Part shown: positions 19,070 through 29,110 of the stretch, piece after piece
Numbering within the stretch: position 1 is the stretch's first letter
Layout of the letters: each line of letters starts with the position of its first letter
NCBI RefSeq assembly: GCF_006538325.1
Contig: NZ_BJKK01000001.1
Location: 434,001-498,000 of the forward strand
Reading direction: 5' to 3'
Origin: Alteromonas sp. KUL42
GTDB lineage: Bacteria; Pseudomonadota; Gammaproteobacteria; Enterobacterales; Alteromonadaceae
DNA length: 64,000 bases
Notes under the pieces: generated by a model
Told to the model about the DNA's origin: nothing
The model's database searches: none
The model's input: only the letters and a program-made list of their open reading frames with translations
Program-made: the position numbers and the translations under genes

Positions 19070-20245
19070 ATGATGATAAGAAAAAAAATACTCGCTATCA
19101 GCTACTTATTTCCAAATTCGGAAAGGCCCAATCACGGCATTTTTGTGTACAATCGCTTAAATGCTATGGCTAAATATGCCGACATCACGGTTATAAACCC
19201 TATACCTTGGTCACCTTTGCATTCCTTTATTGATAGGTTTAAACATTTAAGGAATATTCCCGCTAAGACACAACGTGGTAAATTAACCATATATCACCCC
19301 AGATATCTATCAATTCCAGGGTATGCAAAAGGGATTGAAATTCCGACATATCGTAGCGCAGTGAAAAAGGTGATTAACGAGATTGGATTCGATTTTGATT
19401 TAGTCGACTTACATTGGACTTTTCCTGACCTTCCAACAGGTGACTATTTGAGTAAGCGCTATGGTGTTCCTTATAGAGTAACTCTTAGAGGTATGGAAGC
19501 CTTTCATATTCAAGATGGCGATGTGCGTGAAAAGTCTGTGGCTCAATACCTTAATAAAGTTGGAAGCGTTATTTCGTTGAGTACTGAGATGGCTAACCAA
19601 GCGGTATCAATGGGGGTAAGTCAAGAAAAGATTACCGTGATTCGTAATGGTGTGGATACTGATGTGTTTTTTTATAAGCCCATTGAAGAGAGTCGAGCGC
19701 TGCTAAACTTACCCCAAAAGAATAAGATTGTACTTGGTGTGGGATCTCTCATCCATCGCAAGGGCTTTGATGTTGTCATTAGGTCTATGTCTAGAATTGA
19801 TTCTAAAGAAAAGCTATTTCACTTTTACATATTGGGTTCCGAGGGACCTGAAGGTGATTATCGAAGTGAATTGAAAAAGTTAGTGGAGAAAAATGATTTA
19901 GAGGACTTTGTACATTTTGTTGGGAACGTACCGAACGAAACACTCGTTGATTGGTATAACGCTGCAGATGTTTTTTGCTTGTCTAGTAGAGGGGAGGGCA
20001 GTCCAAATGTGCTTACTGAAGCTTTGGCTTGTGGGTGTCCCTCGGTAAGTACTAAGGTTGGAAGTGCTCCTGATATTATCGAAAGTGAAAATGATTTAGG
20101 AATTTTGGTTGATGTCGACGATAGCGATGATATCGGGAACGCCCTGTCAACGCTTTTAAATGATGGGAGCAGTAGACAACACCGTGCTGAAATATTCGGA
20201 AAGTACACTTGGGATTGGTGTGCAAAGCAAACATTCGATGAGTAA
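19070..20245 (+). CDS. Glycosyltransferase family 4
   Basis: A 391-residue GT-B enzyme. The N terminus KKILAISYLFPNSERP with NHGIFVYNRLNAM is typical of the family. The donor domain shows ITVIRNGVD, LGVGSLIHRKGFD and EGSPNVLTEALACGCP. It starts three bases after the amidotransferase stop, so the two are co-transcribed. The extreme C terminus (DWCAKQTFDE) is rather short compared with relatives, but no clear frameshift is visible. Sugar specificity is unknown. Confidence 0.87.
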   Translation: MMIRKKILAISYLFPNSERPNHGIFVYNRLNAMAKYADITVINPIPWSPLHSFIDRFKHLRNIPAKTQRGKLTIYHPRYLSIPGYAKGIEIPTYRSAVKKVINEIGFDFDLVDLHWTFPDLPTGDYLSKRYGVPYRVTLRGMEAFHIQDGDVREKSVAQYLNKVGSVISLSTEMANQAVSMGVSQEKITVIRNGVDTDVFFYKPIEESRALLNLPQKNKIVLGVGSLIHRKGFDVVIRSMSRIDSKEKLFHFYILGSEGPEGDYRSELKKLVEKNDLEDFVHFVGNVPNETLVDWYNAADVFCLSSRGEGSPNVLTEALACGCPSVSTKVGSAPDIIESENDLGILVDVDDSDDIGNALSTLLNDGSSRQHRAEIFGKYTWDWCAKQTFDE

Positions 20246-20253
20246 CAAGTAAA

Positions 20254-21072
20254 ATGAAGAATAAAGTTACAGACTCCACAACAAAAATATCAAAATATAT
20301 AAAACCGCTTTACCAGCAAATTAGATATGCCAATAATACATCGTCAAAGATAGTTGCAATTTTAGGGTGTCAAAGGTCTGGTACGACTCTGTTATCAAGG
20401 GTGCTTGATTCATTCTCTTATACTCGAACTTTTGGCGAGTTTAGCCCTCTATCTTCGAGTTGCCCGAATAACATTAGATTAAATTCTTTATCAGACGTAA
20501 AAGAGACACTTGCTAGAGTTAAAGCCCCTCTTATAGTAATGAAGCCTTTGGTTGAAAGTCAAAATGCCAATAAGCTTTTAGATACTCTGGAAAATGTCAC
20601 TGTCATTTGGATTTATCGCAATTATATTGACGTTGCGCTTTCTGACCTCCAAAAGTTTCCCAGTACGTCCGGTAGGGGAAACCTGAAACCCATTTTAGAT
20701 TGCGATGAGAATAATTGGCGTTCCCAGAACGTTCCGAAGGAATTAGTAGAGAAAGTCAAAGCTATTTATTCTGAAGAACTAACGGAATTGGATTGTGCTT
20801 GTTTGTTTTGGTATGTCAGAAATTCTCTATTTTTTTACCAAGGATTGGATAAACACCCAAAAGTTCTGTTATGGAAGTACGAAGACTTGGTGCACAATCC
20901 TGAATACCATTTCACGAACCTATCTTCTATATTAGGTTTCGAATTAACACAATATGCCTTCTCTAATGCATTCTCTTCGGAGTCCATAAGAAAAGAAAGC
21001 CCGAAGGAAGTTCATAGTGCCGTGAAAGCTTTGTGTGAAGATTTGTTAGTTAAGCTCGACAGATATAAATAG
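20254..21072 (+). CDS. Sulfotransferase family protein
   Basis: A 272-residue protein with the 5'-phosphosulfate-binding loop GCQRSGTTLL (38-47), as in PAPS-dependent sulfotransferases. A later segment VIWIYRNYIDVALS corresponds to the 3'-phosphate-binding region. LLWKYEDLVHNPEYH is the usual C-terminal motif. It probably transfers sulfate to a sugar of the polymer, as is common for marine exopolysaccharides. It lies eight bases after the preceding glycosyltransferase. The coding sequence here is visibly AT-richer than the core operon. Confidence 0.85.
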   Translation: MKNKVTDSTTKISKYIKPLYQQIRYANNTSSKIVAILGCQRSGTTLLSRVLDSFSYTRTFGEFSPLSSSCPNNIRLNSLSDVKETLARVKAPLIVMKPLVESQNANKLLDTLENVTVIWIYRNYIDVALSDLQKFPSTSGRGNLKPILDCDENNWRSQNVPKELVEKVKAIYSEELTELDCACLFWYVRNSLFFYQGLDKHPKVLLWKYEDLVHNPEYHFTNLSSILGFELTQYAFSNAFSSESIRKESPKEVHSAVKALCEDLLVKLDRYK

Positions 21073-21177
21073 CGTATCTTACATAGGAGGAGAGCCTCCA
21101 ACTTCGCTGTGTTTACACATATAGACGTCACTCAAGTTACTCCTATCTTTTCGAAATTACAGTGCTGAGGAGCCAAG

Positions 21178-22296
21178 ATGAGGTTTTTAGTTTTTGCGCC
21201 CAATAATTGGGAAGAGCAGTGGATGAACAGGCAACAGCTTTTTTCTAGGATAGGTCGAAAAAATACTGTTACATATTCAACAGGATTGTTTTTTAGCTGG
21301 GATACTAAGACGCAAGGTTATCTTAAAGCTCCGAATTTCTTCAATGTGTTAAAACACAGAGATAATGTAGATATCCTTTCTGTTTCTAAAATTTTTTGCA
21401 GAGTTCCAAAACTTCGTTATCTTGATGGTTTGATTGTAAAATTATTTGGTTTATACATTAACAAACTAATGGGGAATGAAAAGGTTTGTTTGTATCTATT
21501 CCACCCTAAATTTTATCAACAGACATCAAGTGTCAAAAAGCAACTACTCGTATATCACCTATATGATGATCTATCTCTTCAGAGAGGATATGAGCTGTAC
21601 CGGGAAGATGATGAGACGTTGCTCAAAGAAGCTGATGTAGTTTTATGCTCTTCTAAATTATTACAGCAAAAAATAATCGAAAAAACTGGTCGAAAAGATA
21701 TTCTTTTTTTACCAAACGGAGTCGACTCGGCCGCTTTCTCTAAACCCCGTCAAGTACCCGCTGAACTCAAAGAGATAACTGGTCCGAAGGTAACATACAC
21801 TGGCTCTATCAATGAGAAGGTTGACCTTGAACTCTTGTTGTCATTGTCGTTAGAGCTAGAGAGTGTAAACTTTATTCTCGTTGGAAACTTGAAAGAGAAT
21901 GTCTTACCCGAGAAGCTGATAACGGAAATAAAAAGAAGACCTAATATTTTTTTATTGGGTTTTAAAGAAAAAACTGAAATGATCGGTTATGTACAGCATT
22001 CAGACGTCAATATAATGATATACAAAACAGACGGTAGCACATGGTCCAAATACATCTACCCGCTAAAAATGCATGAATATCTCTCTACAGGCAAGCCGAT
22101 AATAAGCTCTGATATAGATGCTGTGAGAGAGTATAGTGCTCATATTCATATTGCTTCGGATAAAAAGTCATGGATACAAGCAATACAAACTGCACTGTCT
22201 GAACCTACGTTTGATGAAAATAAGGTGAAAATTGCTAAATTGAATGATTGGGAGCATAGAGTAGATTCACTCTACCGTTACCTAAAACTGGATTGA
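21178..22296 (+). CDS. Glycosyltransferase, GT-B fold
   Basis: A 372-residue GT-B protein. The N-terminal half begins RFLVFAPNNWEEQW and contains LLVYHLYDDLSL, a pattern found in family 4-like transferases. The C-terminal half contains ILFLPNGVD, VTYTGSINEK and PLKMHEYLSTGKPIISS. The 105-base gap before it has no gene, only a short GGAG/CTCC inverted repeat near 21087-21100. The start ATG follows GAGGAG. It likely acts on the repeat unit with its neighbours. Confidence 0.82.
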   Translation: MRFLVFAPNNWEEQWMNRQQLFSRIGRKNTVTYSTGLFFSWDTKTQGYLKAPNFFNVLKHRDNVDILSVSKIFCRVPKLRYLDGLIVKLFGLYINKLMGNEKVCLYLFHPKFYQQTSSVKKQLLVYHLYDDLSLQRGYELYREDDETLLKEADVVLCSSKLLQQKIIEKTGRKDILFLPNGVDSAAFSKPRQVPAELKEITGPKVTYTGSINEKVDLELLLSLSLELESVNFILVGNLKENVLPEKLITEIKRRPNIFLLGFKEKTEMIGYVQHSDVNIMIYKTDGSTWSKYIYPLKMHEYLSTGKPIISSDIDAVREYSAHIHIASDKKSWIQAIQTALSEPTFDENKVKIAKLNDWEHRVDSLYRYLKLD

Positions 22297-22418
22297 ATAT
22301 GAAAAGCAGTTGTAATATCCGTGCAGATGTCCTTAAAGGCAGACCTCCAAAGCCATCTCAGCTATATTGTGTGAATAATCAATGTGCAATTTTGCTATTA
22401 AAAACATAGAGGTTATTG

Positions 22419-23897
22419 ATGGGCAGTTTGAATAGAAAAGTTGCGGTAGGTGCTTTTTGGACAGTGTCAGCTAGATTAATAATTAAAGGGCTAGGATTTA
22501 TTAGCACTATAATACTAGCCAGAATATTAATTCCAAGTGACTTTGGATTAATTGCACTAGCTATGATTACTGTTGCATTTTTTGAGATCTTTACCAGCTT
22601 CGGTTTTGATTTAAATATAATTCAAGAGAAAAATGTAAATAACGACACTCTAAATTCTGCTTGGACATGCAAATTGATAGGTGGGAGTCTTTTAATGACA
22701 CTTATTGTCGTATTTAGCTTTTTCTCTCACCAATTTTTTGATGAAAAAAACATTCAAGAGCTTATTTTTGCAGTCGCTTTCATCCCCATAATTAGAAGCT
22801 TCCATAATATTGGTTTTGTTTTACATCGCAAGGAGCTAGAACTTAAGAAAGAGTTCAATTTAGAAGTATACGCTAAAATTTCGTCGTTTATAGTCACTAT
22901 ATCTTCTGCTCTTTACTTACAAAACTTTTGGGCTTTGGTTATTGGGATTTATATAAATGAGCTTGTAAGGTGTTTTCTTTCCTATGTAATGCATCCATTT
23001 AGACCTTCACCTTCGCTAATTGAAGCAAAAAAGCTATTCAAGTTTTCTAAATGGTTGTTGCTAAGCAATTTAGTTATCTTCATCAATCACAAAATTACAG
23101 ATATGATAGTTGCCCAAAAAGCAGGCGTGGGCCAATTGGGCCACTATACCATTGGCTATGAAATTTCGAATCTACCTACAACCGAAATTGTTTTTCCTTT
23201 AAGCAGAGCTTTATTTCCTGCATTTTCTAAAGTTAAAAATGACCTCGAACATCTAAGAGAGCTATTTATAAACTTTACACAGTTCATAATAATGTTGGCA
23301 GCACCAATTTCATTTATACTAGCTTTATGCTCAACAGAGCTTGTCACAATCTTACTTGGAGAAAAGTGGCTTCCTGTTATCCCAGTAATTTCTTTACTAG
23401 CATTTTATGGGTTGATACGTAGTTCAATCCAAAACATAGGTAGTATTTTTATTGCGCTAGGAAGGCCAGACCTTCCATTCAAAATTTCAGTGATTCGACT
23501 ATTCTTTATTATTCCTCTGCTATTGCATTTCGTACCGCAATATGGAGCTGAAGGTGGCGCATTAAGCGTATTAATTTGTGCGTTTATTACGTCTCCAATC
23601 GGACTATATATAGTTAAAAACAAACTTAACATTGCAAACCTTATGCTGTGTAAAACTTATCTCCCACCTATATTGGCATGCATGTTCGCATATTTAATAA
23701 CTAACTACGTTTCGCTATTGATTTTCCAATACACAAACATGATTTTCTTAGCGATATTAAAAGTCCTTTTCTTTGCTACTATTTACTTCGTAATTATCTC
23801 TATCTACTCGAAATTTTTCGATAAAAGCTATATATATAATTCTATAATTGCTAAGCTGAAAAGCAGAGTGGCGCAGCGTTTAGCGGTTCTAAAGTAA
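22419..23897 (+). CDS. Wzx-type polysaccharide flippase (oligosaccharide flippase family)
   Basis: A 492-residue integral membrane protein with about 12-14 hydrophobic helices. Motifs of the MOP/Wzx family include GAFWTVSARLIIKGLGF, ARILIPSDFGLIALA and the GHYTIGYEISNLP region. It moves undecaprenyl-linked repeat units across the inner membrane. The ATG at 22419 is chosen because an AGAGG site lies six bases upstream; a TTG just before it is less likely. About 120 non-coding bases separate it from the preceding glycosyltransferase. It is AT-rich. Confidence 0.9.
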   Translation: MGSLNRKVAVGAFWTVSARLIIKGLGFISTIILARILIPSDFGLIALAMITVAFFEIFTSFGFDLNIIQEKNVNNDTLNSAWTCKLIGGSLLMTLIVVFSFFSHQFFDEKNIQELIFAVAFIPIIRSFHNIGFVLHRKELELKKEFNLEVYAKISSFIVTISSALYLQNFWALVIGIYINELVRCFLSYVMHPFRPSPSLIEAKKLFKFSKWLLLSNLVIFINHKITDMIVAQKAGVGQLGHYTIGYEISNLPTTEIVFPLSRALFPAFSKVKNDLEHLRELFINFTQFIIMLAAPISFILALCSTELVTILLGEKWLPVIPVISLLAFYGLIRSSIQNIGSIFIALGRPDLPFKISVIRLFFIIPLLLHFVPQYGAEGGALSVLICAFITSPIGLYIVKNKLNIANLMLCKTYLPPILACMFAYLITNYVSLLIFQYTNMIFLAILKVLFFATIYFVIISIYSKFFDKSYIYNSIIAKLKSRVAQRLAVLK

Positions 23898-23918
23898 TTC
23901 TTAAACTTCGGAATAGGT

Positions 23919-25187
23919 ATGAGCTTTTCAGTAAGTAAAAAGTCTGGTAATCGAAAAAATAAGGTACTAGTTGCAGGGTATATTGGTGGTATCAACGTCG
24001 GCGATGAAGCTATAGCACTAACGGTCGCTGCAAGCCTTAAAGAAGATCACAACTGTGACGTGACCATTGCGAGTGGCCAACCTGAACTAAGCCAAAAGTA
24101 TATGCAATACGATGTAAGCTTTGTGGAAACCTTTTACCCAGGTAAGCTTTTAGACTCTAAGGCTCTTTTTGAATTAATAAAGGTTATTAAGAATACTGAT
24201 ATTTTGCTTTTTGCGGGTGGTGGACTACTACAGGACGTGCACAGTACTAAACTGCTAGAACACGGAGCTTTTCTCTGTTCAATTGCTAAAGTTTTTAATA
24301 AGAAAGTCGTCGCAATAGGAGTTGGAGCAGGCCCAATTAAGTCTGAATTAGGAAAGCAGTTCGCAAATACATTCATGAGATTTAATGATGTAGTTTATTT
24401 TAGGGATGAATACTCAAAAAACTACATTGAGAATACGCTACATATAGAATCTGGTACTTCTCGTACTGCTTTGGACAGTATTTTACTCATCAAAATCAAC
24501 AAAATTTTAAAAGCTAAGAGTAAAAACAAGATAGGTCTTTGCATTCGAGATTGGCCCGGGTTGCCTCTCAATAGTATATCTTTGTTACTCAAAAAACTTA
24601 TTGACCTTGAATATAAGATTGTTTTTATCCCGTATGAAAAAAGCGATATTTTGTTGTTTGGGAAGTTACATGAAATGTTTGGAAATAATATTGTTCTAGC
24701 AAAAGATGAGTCTTTCGAATCGACGCTTGAAACTATAGGTTCGCTACACTTTTTGATATCAATGCGTTTACACGCCAATTTATTTTCGGCTTTATTGAAG
24801 ACTCCTTTTGTCGCGTTAGCTTACGACAATAAACTACGAACGGTATTTTCAAGCATTGGCTATGAAAACAACGTTTTCGATCTAGATTTCCCTTTTAATG
24901 ACGTATTCGAAAAGGTTATCAACTCATCTAACACATCAATGTCCAACCTGGATGATTTGACTGAAATTCAGCATAAAGCGTTGGATGCGGTATTAAATGA
25001 CTCAACGGTTGAAATTAAAAAAATGGACTTGCATCTTAAAGTAGCAGCGTTTCTATTTTGGATGAATAGACTTGTTTTTAAACCAACACTTGTACGTATA
25101 TCAATGAAAGTTAGTCCGTTTTTAAAGCCTATAGTCCCTTCGATAATTGAAAAAAAGATAAAGAAAATGTTGGGTATTGATTGGTAG
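23919..25187 (+). CDS. Polysaccharide pyruvyl transferase family protein (CsaB/WcaK-like)
   Basis: A 422-residue protein with the family N-terminal motif VAGYIGGINVGDEAI, the central LLFAGGGLLQDVHS and VVAIGVGAGP, and the C-terminal SMRLHANLFSAL with its conserved histidine. Members use phosphoenolpyruvate to add acidic ketal pyruvate to polysaccharide sugars. Together with sulfation this would give the polymer a strong negative charge. It lies between the flippase and a glycosyltransferase on the same strand. Confidence 0.87.
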   Translation: MSFSVSKKSGNRKNKVLVAGYIGGINVGDEAIALTVAASLKEDHNCDVTIASGQPELSQKYMQYDVSFVETFYPGKLLDSKALFELIKVIKNTDILLFAGGGLLQDVHSTKLLEHGAFLCSIAKVFNKKVVAIGVGAGPIKSELGKQFANTFMRFNDVVYFRDEYSKNYIENTLHIESGTSRTALDSILLIKINKILKAKSKNKIGLCIRDWPGLPLNSISLLLKKLIDLEYKIVFIPYEKSDILLFGKLHEMFGNNIVLAKDESFESTLETIGSLHFLISMRLHANLFSALLKTPFVALAYDNKLRTVFSSIGYENNVFDLDFPFNDVFEKVINSSNTSMSNLDDLTEIQHKALDAVLNDSTVEIKKMDLHLKVAAFLFWMNRLVFKPTLVRISMKVSPFLKPIVPSIIEKKIKKMLGIDW

Positions 25188-25214
25188 CGTGAATTTATTA
25201 GATTGGGATAAATA

Positions 25215-26465
25215 ATGAAAATTGGAATTGTCACAACGTGGTTTGAGCGTGGAGCAGCCTATGTTTCCCGACAGTTTAAAGATATTTTAGAAGAGCAAAA
25301 CCAGGTTTTTGTTTACGCTAGAGGCGGAGAGAAATTTGCTATTGGCGACCCTAATTGGGACTATGACTATGTCACATGGGGTAAAGCACCGTTGACTCAT
25401 GCTTTTACTGACATAAATTTGAAAGACTTTGAAAAGTGGATCAAAGAAAAGCAATTAGACTTGGTTTTATTTAATGAGCAAAAAATATGGGCGCCTGTTT
25501 TATTGTGTCGAGAGCTTTCCGTTTTGACAGGTGCTTACATTGACTATTACACCGAACAAACAGTACCCATGTTCGGACTGTATGATTTTTTAATATGTAA
25601 TACTAAGAAGCACCACAGCGTATTTGATTGGCACGAACAGTGTATTTTCCTCCCTTGGGGCACAGACACTGACCTATATAGACCTGAGAACGGTGTTAAT
25701 GAGCCAGAAAGGATCCGATTCTTTCATTCGGCGGGAATGAATCCATTTCGCAAAGGCACAGATTTATTATTAAAGGCATTTTCAAAAATTCAGGGGGAAG
25801 CAAAATTAGTCATTCATAGCCAAGTTAGTATACAGAGTTTCTTTCCCGAATTGGAGCAACTGATATTAAGCTTAAAGTCTCAAGATCGCCTAGAAATACA
25901 TGAACGTACGGTAGGTGCCCCGGGTCTTTACACCAAAGGTGACGTATACGTATATCCAACCAGACTTGAAGGCATAGGCTTGACTATTCTTGAAGCTGCG
26001 TCATCTGGTTTACCAGTGATTGTTCCTGACTACGATCCTATGAATGAGTTTGTGGATTCTTCGATCAACGGAAAAGTAGTAAAGATTGATAAGTTTTGGT
26101 CTAGGTGGGATGGGTACTATTGGCCTCAGTGTGAAGTAGGGGTTTTTGATTTAACTGAAAAAATGCAATTTTATGTAGACAATAAATTATCTATTTCACA
26201 GTTTAAAGCAGACGCAAGAGAGTATGCGCTTTTAAACTTTAATTGGAAACACAACACAAGCTCCTTAAATCAAGAGATTACAAAAATTAGGCAGATTGAA
26301 AGTAAGGGGTTTTCAGAGATATTAATCAAAGCAAAAAATTATGACCAAAAGTTGTTTCAGCGACATAAAAAGTCAACGAAGAAGTTATTTTCAGAGGCTA
26401 TAGAGTTCAATTACCCAAGAGCTTTTATGGTAATAAAAAAGCTTAAATCGATGTTGAGAAGTTGA
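25215..26465 (+). CDS. Glycosyltransferase family 4
   Basis: A 416-residue GT-B enzyme. It begins KIGIVTTWFERGAAYVSRQ and has an IFLPWGTD hinge. The donor domain shows FFHSAGMNPFRKGTD, VYVYPTRLEGIGLTILEAASSGLPVIV and the usual glutamates. The last 70 residues are basic and less conserved. It is the last gene of this plus-strand block; the next gene begins about 400 bases on. Confidence 0.86.
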   Translation: MKIGIVTTWFERGAAYVSRQFKDILEEQNQVFVYARGGEKFAIGDPNWDYDYVTWGKAPLTHAFTDINLKDFEKWIKEKQLDLVLFNEQKIWAPVLLCRELSVLTGAYIDYYTEQTVPMFGLYDFLICNTKKHHSVFDWHEQCIFLPWGTDTDLYRPENGVNEPERIRFFHSAGMNPFRKGTDLLLKAFSKIQGEAKLVIHSQVSIQSFFPELEQLILSLKSQDRLEIHERTVGAPGLYTKGDVYVYPTRLEGIGLTILEAASSGLPVIVPDYDPMNEFVDSSINGKVVKIDKFWSRWDGYYWPQCEVGVFDLTEKMQFYVDNKLSISQFKADAREYALLNFNWKHNTSSLNQEITKIRQIESKGFSEILIKAKNYDQKLFQRHKKSTKKLFSEAIEFNYPRAFMVIKKLKSMLRS

Positions 26466-26863
26466 GGGTCAAAATTGCCCCTTACTTTGTTGTTACTGGC
26501 ATATTTGGGTCACTAAACTGCACCAGCAACACCTTGCGATGGAGAATTTTGACCGCCAACACAAAAAATGAACAAATATACACAGACTCTAGTACATCGA
26601 TGAATGCATGAAAAGTCGAATGGATTAGCTAGTTTATTGATGGATAGTCGCACCATCAAAGACGCAGATTACTGTAGAGATAAAAATCAGTTACTGAGAC
26701 GCTAAATAAGTCTCAGGGTGTTTCAAACGTCATAATGCGAAATAATCGTGTATGTGACAATGAGTCTTACAAAGGAAATACGGATTTTACGGTAACTTAT
26801 AGGGATGCTGAGTGGTTGTCTAATATCGGCTCATAATTTTGAGCTAAGCCTATCGAATATCAA
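26466..26863. other. Non-coding gap between glycosyltransferase and acyltransferase
   Basis: About 400 bases without a convincing gene on either strand. Besides the inverted repeat near its left end, it holds a perfect 7-base hairpin, CTGAGAC at 26694-26700 and GTCTCAG at 26710-26716, not followed by a T run. The right third probably carries the promoter of the acyltransferase gene, but no clear boxes were found. Confidence 0.6.
26467..26554. repeat. Inverted repeat pair, possible mobile-element remnant
   Basis: GGTCAAAATT at 26467-26476 is repeated in exact inverted form as AATTTTGACC at 26545-26554, with about 68 bases between. The match weakens outward (GGGGC against TGGAG). The segment between reads open for about 23 codons on the minus strand and then stops. 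Paired ends of this kind suggest the leftover termini of an insertion sequence. No transposase is present, so the identity is not established. Confidence 0.4.
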
Positions 26864-28831
26864 ATGAAACAAATCAATACTTACTATGCTCATATCGACA
26901 CGCTAAGGGCTTTCGCGGTCCTAACTGTCATTCTTTTTCATATCAATCATGAATACCTACCAGGTGGCTTTATTGGTGTCGATGTGTTCTTTGTTATTTC
27001 GGGTTATTTAATTACCAGCCACATCATGCAGAGCGCAGGCTCAGGTCAGTTTTCATTGAAAGACTTTTATGCTCGTCGTATCAAACGGATTCTGCCGGCC
27101 TCATTTTTTGTCATTACAGTAACGGTAATCATTGCTCAGTATTTGTTCTTACCTGAAGATGCAATCCAAGTTGCTAAGTCTGCTTCCTGGTCAGCATTTT
27201 CTTTGCCCAATATTTACTTCTGGAAGTTTCAAGATACGAGCTATTTTGCTTCAAGCAGTTATACAATACCTCTACTACATTATTGGTCTCTTGGGGTAGA
27301 GGAACAGTTTTATGTAATCTGGCCTTTGGTGATACTTGTTTTACTTAATCGTATACCCAAGCCAGTGTTTATCATTTTGATCATTCTTACTATTCTATTC
27401 TCCGCAATAATAGCAGAGTGGTTAATAAGTACTCATCACTCTTTTGTGTACTACATGTTACCTACACGAGCAGGAGAACTGTTAGTTGGTGGGTTACTCG
27501 CCGCCTTAATGTATTTTGGTTGGTTACAAAAACGAACTGATTCACACATCTTATTTTATCTGTCGATCGTTATATTAATTGGCGCATCAATTTTCATTGA
27601 TAGTGATATGACATTTCCGGGTTTTTTGTATCTGATTCCAACCATTGGTTCAGCACTTTTCATTTACAGCGGGTTTGAAAACAACAGTCCAGTCTTACGC
27701 CTTATGACTAGCAAACCTATTCTTTGGGTGGGTAAATTATCCTATTCAGCTTATCTGGTTCATTGGCCAGTGTTGGCGTTTTATCGATATGGTTACGGTT
27801 CGCCTAGCTTACTCACTGAGTTAGTTTTGTTTCTTGTTATATTGGTTTTGGCTTGGTTGAATTGGAAATGGATAGAAGAGAAGTTTAGATATAATCAGAT
27901 AGAGTTTAAGCCGTTAGTAATCAAGCAATTCTTAACTCCTATTTTATGTATTTGTCTCTTGTCCTTTGCTGTTATAAAGTCAGATGGTTTGGGGCTCAGA
28001 CTATTATCGGAATCATACCAAACAAAGCTTTCATCAACTTACAATCATGCCAAAGCACCTAATTCATACGACTTTGTGTGCCAATATTGGCGAGTTGAGA
28101 GCGAACATTTGTCCGATTCTAATTGCATCATTGGTATCGACGCCGTTGAACCTAAAGTACTTTTATGGGGAGACTCAAATGCTGCTCATTACATTGGAAT
28201 TTTAGGTCAAATTGCAAAGAGCCAGGGCTGGTCTTTTCGAAATATTTCACATGCTTCATGTCCTCCATTATTAAAGGGGGCAGAAAGCTTTGTAAATCAC
28301 GTGCGATATAGTGATTGTCGCGCTTCTTCCGAGATTGTTTCGAACTATTTGGATAAATACGATGTCATTATCATATCAGCTGCATACTCTTCTTATTACA
28401 AGAGTAATAATGATTTTCTAGCCAAATTTAAAGCTTCACTCAGCGAGTTAAGTTACGATAAAAAAGTTGTATTGATAGGGAAGGCACCTGTTTTTAAAGG
28501 ATATGATCGTCAGTGCCTTGCCAAGTCACTAAATTATCCCATGTCAGACTGCTTCGATAATACGCAATCTGATCAAACCCTCATCGAAAGCATAAACCAA
28601 GATTTAAGAGCCTATGCAAACTCACAAACCAATGTGCACTTTATCGATTTCAATGGCTTAGTCTGTAAGCCCGAATGCTCACCTTACCAAAAGCACAGCC
28701 CTCTCTACTTTGACCAAAGTCATATAGAAATTCAGGCTTCTTGGTTACTTGGCGCAGACCTTATAAAACTGTATCCAAAACAAGTGCAATCTTTCGAAAG
28801 TATCATTAACGAAAAATACCCTCGCAATTAG
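26864..28831 (+). CDS. Acyltransferase 3 family protein with C-terminal SGNH domain (OafA-like)
   Basis: A 655-residue membrane O-acyltransferase. The N-terminal half has about ten helices and the family motif HIDTLRAFAVLTVILFH, with GFIGVDVFFVISGYLIT. The C-terminal periplasmic SGNH hydrolase-like domain shows GDSNAAH (436-442, Ser438) and DQSHIE (Asp617, His620), completing the Ser-Asp-His set. Such proteins O-acetylate surface polysaccharides. It stands alone between two gaps, so it is probably transcribed from its own promoter. The polymer of this locus is the likely target by position. Confidence 0.92.
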   Translation: MKQINTYYAHIDTLRAFAVLTVILFHINHEYLPGGFIGVDVFFVISGYLITSHIMQSAGSGQFSLKDFYARRIKRILPASFFVITVTVIIAQYLFLPEDAIQVAKSASWSAFSLPNIYFWKFQDTSYFASSSYTIPLLHYWSLGVEEQFYVIWPLVILVLLNRIPKPVFIILIILTILFSAIIAEWLISTHHSFVYYMLPTRAGELLVGGLLAALMYFGWLQKRTDSHILFYLSIVILIGASIFIDSDMTFPGFLYLIPTIGSALFIYSGFENNSPVLRLMTSKPILWVGKLSYSAYLVHWPVLAFYRYGYGSPSLLTELVLFLVILVLAWLNWKWIEEKFRYNQIEFKPLVIKQFLTPILCICLLSFAVIKSDGLGLRLLSESYQTKLSSTYNHAKAPNSYDFVCQYWRVESEHLSDSNCIIGIDAVEPKVLLWGDSNAAHYIGILGQIAKSQGWSFRNISHASCPPLLKGAESFVNHVRYSDCRASSEIVSNYLDKYDVIIISAAYSSYYKSNNDFLAKFKASLSELSYDKKVVLIGKAPVFKGYDRQCLAKSLNYPMSDCFDNTQSDQTLIESINQDLRAYANSQTNVHFIDFNGLVCKPECSPYQKHSPLYFDQSHIEIQASWLLGADLIKLYPKQVQSFESIINEKYPRN

Positions 28832-28999
28832 GTATTTGCTTCCAAATTCGAAGAAACTGGCCATAACTCTAATGTCAGTTTGTTAATTAAAAGAGTGACC
28901 AAATTTAATTTAGCAGTTGATTTGGTAAGAAAATGCCAAATGCCATAAGTTCGTTTCTTCTCGAGTTAAAGAGCCTCTAAAAACACTCATTTAACAAGT

Positions 29000-29026
29000 A
29001 GTAGCTACACTAAGCGTGCAGCTACT
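29000..29026 (+). terminator. Possible hairpin terminator after the acyltransferase gene
   Basis: AGTAGCT at 29000-29006 pairs with AGCTACT at 29020-29026 and is followed by T-rich sequence (GATTTATTT). The U tract is interrupted, so this is a weak candidate. The rest of the 279-base gap between the acyltransferase and the convergent large protein shows no gene. Confidence 0.3.
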
Positions 29027-29110
29027 GATTTATTTCGACATCTCCATTGTCTCCAACTTATTGGAAATCTCATCAATGTCATGGTGTTAAATTTGGGGTA
29101 GAGGTCATTT

